From Haloechinothrix alba (GTDB lineage: Bacteria > Actinomycetota > Actinomycetes > Mycobacteriales > Pseudonocardiaceae), in assembly GCF_900188115.1 (NCBI RefSeq), contig NZ_FZNW01000013.1, forward strand, positions 94,475-158,474: a stretch of DNA of 64,000 nt, written 5' to 3'. A program made the position numbers and the translations under genes. The notes below the pieces were generated by a model. It saw only the letters and a program-made list of their open reading frames with translations. It had not been told where the DNA came from and did no database searches. Positions 17,834-26,204 of the stretch are shown here, one piece after another (position 1 is the first letter of the stretch; every line of letters starts with the position of its first letter).

Positions 17834-18827
17834 GGCCTCAGCCGAACAGTTCGCACCTCGCGACCTGGTCGAGTACTCGGTGCTGGCTGAGGAGGTGGGT
17901 CTGGACAGCGTCGTGGTCTCGGACCATTTCCTGCCGTGGCGCCGTACCGGAGGGCACGCGCCGTTCGCGTTGTCGTGGATGACGGCGGTCGGCGAGCGCA
18001 CCCGGCGCGTGCAGCTTGGCACCTCTGTGCTGACGCCGACGTTTCGCTACAACCCCGCAGTGGTGGCCCAAGCCTTCGCGACCATGGGATGTTTGTATCC
18101 CGGCCGGGTCATGCTCGGCGTCGGGACGGGGGAGGCGCTCAACGAGGTGGCCGTGAGTGGCCGTGAGTGGCCGGAGTTCAAGGAACGCTTCGCCCGATTG
18201 CGCGAGTCGGTGCGCCTGATGCGACAGCTGTGGACCGACGACGACATTACCTTCGACGGCGACTACTACACGCTGTCGCACGCCAGCATCTTCGACCGGC
18301 CGGAGATCCCGGTGCCGGTCTACGTCGCCGCGGGTGGGCCGATGGTCGCCCGTTATGCCGGTCGCGCCGCCGACGGGTTCATCTGCACGAGCGGTAAGGG
18401 CATGGAGCTCTACACCGACAAGCTGCAGCCAGCCGTGGAAGAAGGCGCGGCTGCCGCCGAGCGGGACGCCGCGGGCATCGACCGCATGATCGAGATCAAG
18501 ATCTCCTACGACCGCGACTACGAACGGGCCCTGGAGAACTGCCGGTTCTGGGCGCCGCTGTCGCTGACAGCCGAGCAGAAACACTCGGTCACCACTGCCG
18601 AGGAGATGGAGCGACTGGCCGACGATCTGCCGATCGAGCAGGTGCGGCAGCGCTGGATCGTGGCCGCGGACCCGGATGAGGCCCTGCGCGGGATCGAACC
18701 CTACCTGCAGGCGGGGTTCACCCACCTGGTGGTGCACGGGCCCGGTCACGACCAGCAGCGGTTCCTCGAACAGTTCGCCGCCGACGTCGTGCCCAAGCTA
18801 CGCCAGTGGGAAGGAACGCAAGCATGA
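17811..18827 (+). CDS. fgd: F420-dependent glucose-6-phosphate dehydrogenase
   Basis: It oxidises glucose-6-phosphate to 6-phosphogluconolactone while reducing coenzyme F420. The 338 residues are almost the length of the mycobacterial enzyme (336). The N-terminal [21 protein letters not shown] near residue 37, GTGEALNE and the [19 protein letters not shown] segment are hallmark stretches. The ATG at 17811 lies inside the pgi 3' end. Its stop overlaps fbiC as ATGA, tying F420 reduction to F420 synthesis. No NADP-type G6PD (zwf) is seen in the window. Confidence 0.95.
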   Translation: MPLKIGYKASAEQFAPRDLVEYSVLAEEVGLDSVVVSDHFLPWRRTGGHAPFALSWMTAVGERTRRVQLGTSVLTPTFRYNPAVVAQAFATMGCLYPGRVMLGVGTGEALNEVAVSGREWPEFKERFARLRESVRLMRQLWTDDDITFDGDYYTLSHASIFDRPEIPVPVYVAAGGPMVARYAGRAADGFICTSGKGMELYTDKLQPAVEEGAAAAERDAAGIDRMIEIKISYDRDYERALENCRFWAPLSLTAEQKHSVTTAEEMERLADDLPIEQVRQRWIVAADPDEALRGIEPYLQAGFTHLVVHGPGHDQQRFLEQFAADVVPKLRQWEGTQA

Positions 18828-21181
18828 GCGGCAATACTGGGTTACTGGAACAGCCGTTGGATCGGCTGATGGCCACTGCTCGCCAGGTCCGTGACCGGGG
18901 TGTGGGTGCGCGTGTCACCTATTCGCCGAAGGTGTTTGTCCCGCTGACGACGCTGTGCCGGGACCGGTGCGGCTACTGCACCTTCGCCACCGCCCCTGGC
19001 ACTGTCGAGTCGCCGTTCATGAGTCCGGACGAGGTGGTGGAACTGGCCGAACGTGGTGCCCGGGCCGGGTGCCACGAAGCGCTGTTCACTCTCGGGGAAC
19101 GGCCCGAGCTGCGGTATGCGGCTGCGCGCGAGTGGCTGGCCGAGCACGGTTACGGCTCGACCGTGGACTACCTCGTGGCGATGTGCCGGCTGGTGCTGTC
19201 CGAGACCGGGCTGCTGCCCCATGCCAACGCCGGGGCCTTGAGCGCCGACGAGCTCGCCCGGCTGCGTCCGGTCACCGCGAGCCAGGGCATGATGCTGGAG
19301 TCGCTGCGCGACGATCTGGCGGCTCACCGCGGGGCGCCGGATAAGGACCCCGCGCGGCGGGTGGCCACCCTGGAGGAGGCCGGGAAGCTGGCGATCCCGT
19401 TCACCACCGGGATCCTGGTCGGTATCGGCGAGACCGCAGCCGACCGGCTGGCCGCGCTGGAGGCCATCGCCGCGGCCCACCGGCGCTACGGGCACGTGCA
19501 GGAAGTCATCGTGCAGAACTTCCTGCCCAAACCCGGCACAGCCATGCGTCACGCCCCGGCGTGCCCGCAGGAGGAGTTCCTCCAGGCGATCGCGCTGGCT
19601 CGGCTCGTGCTGCCCGCCGAGATCCACGTGCAAGCGCCCCCCAACCTCTCCGACGAGGGCGAGCTCGAGTCGTTGCTGCAGGCCGGCATCGATGACTGGG
19701 GTGGGGTCTCCCCGGTCACGCGCGATCACGTCAACCCCGAACGCCCCTGGCCCGAACTGGAGCGGCTGCGCGGCGTCACCGAGGCCGCCGGCCACACCCT
19801 GGCGCCGCGGCTGACGATCTACCCCGCCTACGCCCAGGACCCGCAGCGGTGGCTGGATGCGGACCTGCGCTTCCCGGTCCTCGATCGCAGCGACGCCGAA
19901 GCGCTGGGCCGCGACGATCCCGGGATCCACCTGCCGGAACGCTACAGCGAGGCCCGCAATGCCGGCACCGGCGCCGAGGTCGAGCTGACCGGCCGCCGCT
20001 CGACCGCCTGGTACTCAGGGACCGAGCAGGTCACGCCCGTCCTGCTGCCCGGAACACCCCGTGCCACAGGCCCGGTGGGCGAGGTGCTGGCCGGCATCCG
20101 TGCCGGTCACGAGCTCGGCGAAGACGAGATCGTCACGCTGTTTTCCGCGCGTGGTCCCGAGGTGGCCGCCGTGGCCGAACTCGCCGACGAGCTGCGCGCA
20201 GAGGCTGTCGGTGACACCGTGACCTACGTCCGCAACCGCAACATCAACTACACCAATGTGTGCACGTTCAAGTGCCGCTTCTGCGGGTTCTCCAAAGGAC
20301 CGCTGTCGCTGAACCTGCGTGGCAGCCCCTACCTGCTGTCCCTGAACGACATCGCCGAGCGCGCCAGCGAGGCCGCCGAGCTCGGCGCCACCGAAGTGTG
20401 CCTGCAAGGCGGCATCCATCCCGACTTCGACGGCGACTTCTACCTCGAGGTCATCCACGCCGTCAAACAGGCAGCGCCCGAGCTGCACATCCACGGGTTC
20501 ACCGCCCTCGAAGTCACCGAGGGCGCACGGCGCCTCGACGAACCCCTTGCCGACTACCTCACCCGCCTGCGCGACGCGGGACTGAGCTCGCTGCCCGGCA
20601 CCGCCGCCGAGATCCTCGACGACGAGATCCGCGCGACCATCTGCCCGGACAAGATCACCACCGACCAATGGCTCGACGCCCACCGTACCGCCCACCACGT
20701 CGGCCTGAAGTCCAACATCACGATCATGTTCGGCTCGGTCGAACACCCCCGGCACTGGGCCCGCCACCTGCTACGCACGCGCGCCCTGCAACGCCAGACC
20801 GGCGGATTCACCGAGTTCGTCCCCCTGCCCTTCGTGCACATGGCCGCCCCCCTCTACCTCAAACAAGCCGCCCGCCGGGGACCCACCTGGCGCGAGGTCA
20901 TCCTCATGCACGCCATCGCGCGCATCGTCTACCACGGACACCTCGACAACATCCAAGCCTCCTGGGTCAAACTCGGCACCACCGGAGCAGCCCAACTCCT
21001 GGCCGCCGGCGTCAACGACATGGGCGGCACCCTCATGGACGAGAACATCAGCCGCGCAGCAGGCGCCAGCCACGGACAAACCCTCGACGAAGACCACCTC
21101 ACCGCCCTCGTCAGCAACATGGGACGCACCCTGCACCGGCGCACCACCCTGTACGCAGCATCCCCGACGAGTGTCGGGTGA
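18824..21181 (+). CDS. fbiC: FbiC, 7,8-didemethyl-8-hydroxy-5-deazariboflavin (Fo) synthase
   Basis: This two-domain radical-SAM enzyme makes the deazaflavin chromophore of F420 from tyrosine and a flavin precursor. The CofG-type half has CRDRCGYC near residue 45 and the CofH-type half has CTFKCRFC near residue 479, each the CxxxCxxC ligand set of a [4Fe-4S] cluster. The 785 residues are somewhat shorter than the mycobacterial protein, with a reduced N terminus. ATG 18824 overlaps the fgd stop and has a GGAAGGA site upstream. It ends the operon and a hairpin follows 20 bp after the stop. Confidence 0.96.
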   Translation: MSGNTGLLEQPLDRLMATARQVRDRGVGARVTYSPKVFVPLTTLCRDRCGYCTFATAPGTVESPFMSPDEVVELAERGARAGCHEALFTLGERPELRYAAAREWLAEHGYGSTVDYLVAMCRLVLSETGLLPHANAGALSADELARLRPVTASQGMMLESLRDDLAAHRGAPDKDPARRVATLEEAGKLAIPFTTGILVGIGETAADRLAALEAIAAAHRRYGHVQEVIVQNFLPKPGTAMRHAPACPQEEFLQAIALARLVLPAEIHVQAPPNLSDEGELESLLQAGIDDWGGVSPVTRDHVNPERPWPELERLRGVTEAAGHTLAPRLTIYPAYAQDPQRWLDADLRFPVLDRSDAEALGRDDPGIHLPERYSEARNAGTGAEVELTGRRSTAWYSGTEQVTPVLLPGTPRATGPVGEVLAGIRAGHELGEDEIVTLFSARGPEVAAVAELADELRAEAVGDTVTYVRNRNINYTNVCTFKCRFCGFSKGPLSLNLRGSPYLLSLNDIAERASEAAELGATEVCLQGGIHPDFDGDFYLEVIHAVKQAAPELHIHGFTALEVTEGARRLDEPLADYLTRLRDAGLSSLPGTAAEILDDEIRATICPDKITTDQWLDAHRTAHHVGLKSNITIMFGSVEHPRHWARHLLRTRALQRQTGGFTEFVPLPFVHMAAPLYLKQAARRGPTWREVILMHAIARIVYHGHLDNIQASWVKLGTTGAAQLLAAGVNDMGGTLMDENISRAAGASHGQTLDEDHLTALVSNMGRTLHRRTTLYAASPTSVG

Positions 21182-21201
21182 GTCGTCAGCGCCGGGCGTC
21201 G

Positions 21202-21228
21202 CCGTCACGCAGTCCCGGAGCGTGACGG
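21202..21228 (+). terminator. Hairpin terminator after fbiC
   Basis: CCGTCACGC at 21202-21210 pairs perfectly with GCGTGACGG at 21220-21228 around a 9-nt loop, 20 bp past the fbiC stop. There is no U-tract, as in many actinomycete terminators. Confidence 0.55.
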
Positions 21229-21262
21229 TCCCCGAGCGTGACGGTCACGACCGGTACCGGTC
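21218..21262. repeat. Direct repeat and palindrome downstream of fbiC
   Basis: GAGCGTGACGGTC occurs twice, at 21218-21230 and 21234-21246. It is followed by the perfect 14-bp palindrome GACCGGTACCGGTC at 21249-21262. The first repeat is part of the terminator stem. Confidence 0.5.
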
Positions 21263-21476
21263 ACGCGGCCTGCCTTCTCCTCCGCGCTGTTCGTGCCCGG
21301 TGAGGTGCCTGCTGAGCCGCGTGCGTAGCCGGCTCAGCACCGACGGCCGGCGCCGAGTTCGATCCCGTCCTGCACCATCCGTGGTCGTGCAGGACGGCGA
21401 CCATCGGGATGAATGTCGCAGCGGGCTGACCGCAGACGACGCAGGGTATCCCGTTGAGCGGATATTCGGCGAACAT
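21261..21476 (-). CDS. Small putative zinc-binding protein (hypothetical)
   Basis: I do not recognise this protein. The 71-residue frame starts at ATG 21476, with GAGGAG 9 bp upstream; ATG 21482 is an alternative. The N-terminal third (NGIPCVVCGQPA) looks like a CxxC metal knuckle with Cys12 and Cys15, and a third cysteine follows in GWCR. The C-terminal half is alanine- and arginine-rich and may be spurious or eroded. It stands alone, facing fbiC. Confidence 0.35.
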   Translation of the reverse strand: MFAEYPLNGIPCVVCGQPAATFIPMVAVLHDHGWCRTGSNSAPAVGAEPATHAAQQAPHRARTARRRRQAA

Positions 21477-21499
21477 GGACATGGTCTCCTCGGGTGATT

Positions 21500-21840
21500 G
21501 ATGGTGAGGACGCCGTCGTAGCCTTCGACGTCGAACGGCGACCTCCCGATCCCGGCGTGTCAGCGATGCCCGTCCCGTCCCGATGGAACGACGTCGATTC
21601 CGTGACGAGGCGTCGTGCGGCACGGCTCATGGCACCGACGGTGATCCGGGAGCCGTCCGATTCGACTTCGGCCGGAGCATGGCTGACCCTCCCCGAACAC
21701 GTCGCTGATCCCGTGCGTTGAACCGAGTACAGCTTGACGGCGGTGGTGCCGTGGCACATCCGGTGAACTACCCAGGGCATACCTACGTAGCCGTGACCCG
21801 GCGGAGGTGCGGTGATGCCGTAGCAGGCACGGGTTGGCGC
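21500..21840. other. Intergenic stretch without a supported gene
   Basis: No open frame here has both a plausible start signal and a recognisable product. It separates the small CxxC protein from the promoter of the hydantoinase-like operon. Confidence 0.5.
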
Positions 21841-21909
21841 TGTGCACTAGCCGTGTCGGCTCGCTTCTGTGTTTTGGCCAATGACAGGCCGCACACGCGA
21901 CCTTAGGCT
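21841..21909 (+). promoter_or_regulatory. Shared promoter box, copy A (hydantoinase-like operon)
   Basis: The elements are TGTGCACTAG at 21841, TTCTGTG at 21865, ATGACA (-35-like) at 21881 and TAGGCT (-10-like) at 21904, with a 17-bp core spacer. The same elements occur with identical spacing ahead of the Mce operon (28706) and, with weaker upstream match, ahead of the ACT-sigma pair (43446). Transcription would start near 21916, leaving a leader of about 190 nt before the first gene. Confidence 0.65.
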
Positions 21910-22108
21910 ACGGGTAATCGATACGGAAGCCCGGAAAAATCCCGCGATCGTATTCTTCGGAAATCAGTTCGTTCTATGTCTTTTCATGTCCATAAAGCGT
22001 GCAGCGAAGCGTCGATACTGACATGTTCCCGGGAACGACCTTCGACGGTCCGTTCGGTATCAACAGGCGCGACAGTGTTCAGGGTCAATGGCGGGGTGAG
22101 GTGACAGG

Positions 22109-23662
22109 ATGCGCATTGGTATCGACGTCGGTGGCACGAATACGGACGCGGTGCTGCTGGACAGCGCGACGGTGCTGGCCGAATCGAAGGCGACGACGAG
22201 CGCCGATGTGACAAGCGGGATCGTTGACGCCATCGGGGATCTGCAGCGACAGCACCCGTTCGAACCGTCGCGCGTGCGGGCGGTGATGATCGGGACCACC
22301 CATTTCATCAACGCCATCGTCGAGGCCAACCGGTTGTGCTCGACGGCCGTCATCCGGCTCGGCCTCCCGGCGACAGCGGCGATACCTCCGCTGGTGGAGT
22401 GGCCCGAACGGCTGGTCACGGCCATGAACGGCACGGCCTACCTCTGTCACGGTGGTCACGAGTTCGACGGCAGCCTGATCGCGCCGCTCGACCGAGCGGA
22501 GCTGGACGCCGTCACCCGGCAGCTGGCCGACAACGGCGTGCGGTCGGTGGCGATATCCTCCGTCTTCAGCCCGGTCAACGCCGAGCTGGAACACGAGGTT
22601 GCCTCACTGGTCGCCGACCGAGTACCGGGTGTCCACGTGAGTATGTCCCATGAGATCGGACGTATGGGGCTGCTCGAGCGCGAGAACGCGACGATCATCA
22701 ACGCGTCGCTGCGCGAGCTCGCCGACCACGTGTGCACCGGTCTCGCCTCGACGCTGGCCGAAGAGGGCTTCCACGCTCCGCTCTACCTCAGCCAGAACGA
22801 CGGAACGCTCATGGATGTCGACTTCGCACGCAAGTATCCTGTGGCGACCTTCGCATCGGGGCCGACGAACTCCATGCGTGGCGCGGCGTTTCTATCCGGA
22901 ATAGACACATGCGCGGTCGTCGACGTCGGAGGCACATCGAGCGACGTCGGCATACTGCAGTCCGGGTTTCCGCGCGAGGCCACCTCCGAGGTCGACGTGG
23001 GCGGCGTGCGCACCAACTTCCGCATGCCCGACGTGCTGTCCATCGGGATCGGTGGCGGTAGCCGGGCTCGCCGGGAGAACGGTCACGTCACCGTGGGCCC
23101 GGACAGCGTGGGCTACCGGATTCGCGAGGAGGCGCTGGTGTTCGGTGGACAAACCACAACCGCGACCGACCTCGCGGTCGCGGGCGGCATGGCGACGGTC
23201 GGTGATCCGGACGCCGTGCGGCACGTGGACGAAGCGACGGTGCGGGAGGGCCTGGCACTGATGGCCGACGAGGTCGCCGGCCTGGTGGACCGGATGCGAA
23301 CCAGCCCGGCACCCCTCCCGGTGGTCCTTGTCGGCGGAGGAAGCATCATCCTTCCTGACGAGCTGGGAGACGCTCCGAAGGTGCTCCGGCCCGATCACTA
23401 CTCGGTAGCCAACGCCATCGGGGCCGCGATCGCCCAGATCGGGGGCGAGGTGGACCGGATCTTCGCTGTGGATCAGGGGCGCCGCGACGCCGTACTGGAC
23501 GAAGCCAAGCAGGAAGCGGCGGACAGTGCGGTGGCTGCCGGCGCCGAACCGGGAACCGTCGAGATTGTCGAGGTGGAAGAGTTCCCGATCGCGTACTTGC
23601 CGGGCAACGCTACGCGCATCCGTGTCAAGGCGGTAGGCGACCTCAGCCTGCAGGACGACTGA
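22109..23662 (+). CDS. Hydantoinase/oxoprolinase (HyuA)-family protein
   Basis: A 517-residue ASKHA-fold protein of the HyuA type, which in characterised members drives ATP-dependent ring opening of cyclic amides such as hydantoins or 5-oxoproline. The N-terminal phosphate loop reads GIDVGGTNTDAVLL. VVDVGGTSSDVGIL is the second phosphate segment and VLVGGGSIILP lies near the C terminus. The matching HyuB subunit is absent; instead a DUF917 protein follows, a known arrangement for this subgroup. It opens the operon under promoter box A. Confidence 0.9.
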   Translation: MRIGIDVGGTNTDAVLLDSATVLAESKATTSADVTSGIVDAIGDLQRQHPFEPSRVRAVMIGTTHFINAIVEANRLCSTAVIRLGLPATAAIPPLVEWPERLVTAMNGTAYLCHGGHEFDGSLIAPLDRAELDAVTRQLADNGVRSVAISSVFSPVNAELEHEVASLVADRVPGVHVSMSHEIGRMGLLERENATIINASLRELADHVCTGLASTLAEEGFHAPLYLSQNDGTLMDVDFARKYPVATFASGPTNSMRGAAFLSGIDTCAVVDVGGTSSDVGILQSGFPREATSEVDVGGVRTNFRMPDVLSIGIGGGSRARRENGHVTVGPDSVGYRIREEALVFGGQTTTATDLAVAGGMATVGDPDAVRHVDEATVREGLALMADEVAGLVDRMRTSPAPLPVVLVGGGSIILPDELGDAPKVLRPDHYSVANAIGAAIAQIGGEVDRIFAVDQGRRDAVLDEAKQEAADSAVAAGAEPGTVEIVEVEEFPIAYLPGNATRIRVKAVGDLSLQDD

Positions 23663-23715
23663 CTTCATCGACCGGGCACTTGTGACGCCGACGTACCCGG
23701 GAAAGGGCGCATATC

Positions 23716-24855
23716 ATGGCATTTGAACTCACCCGTGACGACCTTCGGGACCTGGTCCGTGGCGCCGCGCTACTCGGCACGGGCGGTGGTGGCGACCCGT
23801 CGATCGGTCGCACTCTCGTCTCCGAGGCGCTTCGCGACGGGCGTAGCGTCACGATCGTCAGCCCCGAGGAGCTCGACGACGACGACTACGTCGTCCCGAC
23901 GGCTTTCATGGGAGCGCCGAGCGTGCTTGTGGAGCGGCTACCCGGCGGAACCGAAGCGATCGACGCCCTGCGCGCGCTCGAAGGACACACCGGGCGCCGG
24001 GCCACCGCCACCATGCCCATCGAGTCCGGCGGGATCAACTCGACCATCCCGCTGTTCGTCGCCGCGCGGCACGGAATCCCCGTTGTGGACGCCGATGGCA
24101 TGGGGCGCGCGTTTCCGGAGCTGCAGATGGAGACCTTCGCGGTGTACGGCGTCGACGGTCCGCCGCTGGCGATAGCCGATGAACGCGGCGACACAGCCAT
24201 CGTCGATACCGGCGGCGACAACAAGAAGATGGAGAACTGGGCGCGCGTGCTCACGGTTCAGATGGGTGGGGTGAGCCATATTGCCGCGTACGGGATGCGT
24301 GGCGCGGATATCAGGCGGACCGCCATACCGGGGACGCTGTCGCTTGCCCTCACCCTCGGACGCACGCTGCGGGAGGCGCGTGAGCAGCACCGCGACCCGA
24401 TGCGGGCGCTGAAGGACGCGCTCGCCGATACGCTCTACGAACGCGGGGACGTGATCTTCACCGGCAAGGTAGTCGACGTGGATCGCCGGACAGTCGAGGG
24501 CTTCACTCGAGGCAGGGCGACTATCGCGTCGTTCGACGGCGACGAGAACTGCACGATCGATTTCCAGAACGAGTTCTTACTGGCCAAGGTCAACGGCCGG
24601 ACAAGGGCCATCGTTCCTGACCTGGTCACGGTGGTCCATATGGAGACGGGAGAACCGATCACCGCGGAGTCGCTCCGCTACGGCCATCGTGTGCACGTGT
24701 TCGCCATCTCCACACCGGAGATGATGCGGACTCCCGAGGCGCTGCGTGTCTTCGGTCCGTCGGCATTCGGCGTCGAGGAGGATTTCGTTCCCTTCGAGCA
24801 ACTCCCGGCCGGGTCTCATAGCTCAATGGTGCCGGAGAAAGAGGTGGCCGAATGA
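23716..24855 (+). CDS. DUF917-family protein
   Basis: A 379-residue member of DUF917, recognised from the N-terminal LVRGAALLGTGGGGDP stretch and the MPIESGGINSTIPL and DADGMGRAFPELQM segments. The family has no settled biochemical role and is often found beside HyuA-like genes, where it may act as the partner of the ATP-dependent amidase. It lies 53 bp after the HyuA-like gene and overlaps the next gene as ATGA. Confidence 0.9.
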   Translation: MAFELTRDDLRDLVRGAALLGTGGGGDPSIGRTLVSEALRDGRSVTIVSPEELDDDDYVVPTAFMGAPSVLVERLPGGTEAIDALRALEGHTGRRATATMPIESGGINSTIPLFVAARHGIPVVDADGMGRAFPELQMETFAVYGVDGPPLAIADERGDTAIVDTGGDNKKMENWARVLTVQMGGVSHIAAYGMRGADIRRTAIPGTLSLALTLGRTLREAREQHRDPMRALKDALADTLYERGDVIFTGKVVDVDRRTVEGFTRGRATIASFDGDENCTIDFQNEFLLAKVNGRTRAIVPDLVTVVHMETGEPITAESLRYGHRVHVFAISTPEMMRTPEALRVFGPSAFGVEEDFVPFEQLPAGSHSSMVPEKEVAE

Positions 24856-25715
24856 CGAGAACAGTAGCGACCGCGGATGTGTATCGCGCCACGACGTTGC
24901 ACGAGGCAGCGCGCATGCTGCTGGAGCTTGGCACGGGCGGCGAGGCTCTCGGTGGTGGTACGTGGGTCATGCGGGCTCCCGCGCGCGGCGAGTCGCTCCG
25001 GGAATCCTACGTTTCGCTCGGTCGGATCCCGGAACTCCGCGAGCTGACCATCGGGGACGATGTCGTTCTCGGTGCGGGGCTGACGCACGCCCGCCTTGCA
25101 GGGATCACCGGCTCACCGGCCCTGACCTGTATTCGGGAGGCCGCGCGTCAGTCGGCGTTCCCGCAGGTCCGGGCGGTAGCGACGCTCGGTGGGAACATCC
25201 GCGCGCTCGGGTTCGCCGAAGCCGACCTCGTCCCGGCGTTGCTGGCCGCCGGTACGGAGGTCGAGTTGTACACAACGGGCGGAACCTCGCGCATGAGCCT
25301 GGAGCGGTACCTCCCGGTGCGCGACCAGCGTCCGCCCGGGGAGGTAATAAGCCGGGTGCACGTACCCGCGCCGCGGAACCGTGTGTCGGCGTTCGAACGC
25401 CTGACCGTGCGCTCCTCGGGCGAGTACCCGATCCTCAACGTCGCGCTGTCGGCCGACGTCGACAACGGTGTCGTGCGTGCGGCCCGTCTCGCGGTCGGCA
25501 GCATGGAGCCGGTAGCGCGGCTGTGCCACGCGGCCGAAGCGGCCCTGATCGGGCACCACGTCGGTGATGCGGCCGCGATCGAGACCGCCGCGACAGAGGC
25601 CGCGATGGAGTGCGTGGCACGGGACGGCCTCGACGCGCCCGCCTGGTACCGCCGCGAGGTCTTGCCGTCGTTGATCCGCCGCGTCGCACTCCGCCTGTCC
25701 CACGATTCGATCTAG
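24852..25715 (+). CDS. Molybdenum hydroxylase FAD-binding subunit (second system)
   Basis: A 287-residue CoxM-type subunit. The first FAD motif is shortened to LGGGTWVMR near residue 36, and the second reads VATLGGNIRALGFAEADL rather than the usual GTFGGSLAHADP form. It is therefore clearly diverged from the subunit at 2447. The start overlaps the DUF917 stop as ATGA. It is followed by the 2Fe-2S and Mo subunits. Confidence 0.88.
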   Translation: MTRTVATADVYRATTLHEAARMLLELGTGGEALGGGTWVMRAPARGESLRESYVSLGRIPELRELTIGDDVVLGAGLTHARLAGITGSPALTCIREAARQSAFPQVRAVATLGGNIRALGFAEADLVPALLAAGTEVELYTTGGTSRMSLERYLPVRDQRPPGEVISRVHVPAPRNRVSAFERLTVRSSGEYPILNVALSADVDNGVVRAARLAVGSMEPVARLCHAAEAALIGHHVGDAAAIETAATEAAMECVARDGLDAPAWYRREVLPSLIRRVALRLSHDSI

Positions 25716-25724
25716 GAGCGCCCC

Positions 25725-26204
25725 ATGAGCTACGCATTTACCCTGAACGGCCAACCCATCGAGGTTGAGGCGGATGTCGCGGGGATGACGTCGCTGCTGT
25801 CCGTGCTGCGCGAAAGCTTCGGGCTCACCGGGACCAAACTCGGCTGCGGGGAGGGTCGCTGCGGTGCGTGTACCGTGCTCGTGGACGGGACACCGGTCGT
25901 CGCGTGCTTGTACCCGCTCGCCAACGTCGACTCCAGTGACGTGCGGACAGTGGAAGGGCTCGCCGGACCGGACGAGCCACTCACCGAGGTGCAAAGCGCC
26001 TTGCTGGATCACGGGGCGGTGCAATGCGGGGCCTGCGTGCCCGGCGTTTCCATGACGCTCACCGCGCTACTCGAATGTGCGGACCACGTAACCGAGGACG
26101 ACGTGCGTGCCGCGTTGACCGGGAACATCTGCCGCTGTACCGGGTATACCAAGTTCGTCGAGGCTGCGGTGAGCGTCGCCGCGGATTCGGGAGGCCGGCA
26201 ATGA
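25725..26204 (+). CDS. Molybdenum hydroxylase 2Fe-2S subunit (second system)
   Basis: A 159-residue CoxS-type protein with both cluster sets intact: Cys41, Cys46, Cys49 and Cys61, then Cys101, Cys104, Cys136 and Cys138. An AGGAG site precedes ATG 25725, and the stop overlaps the Mo-subunit start as ATGA. Confidence 0.93.
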   Translation: MSYAFTLNGQPIEVEADVAGMTSLLSVLRESFGLTGTKLGCGEGRCGACTVLVDGTPVVACLYPLANVDSSDVRTVEGLAGPDEPLTEVQSALLDHGAVQCGACVPGVSMTLTALLECADHVTEDDVRAALTGNICRCTGYTKFVEAAVSVAADSGGRQ

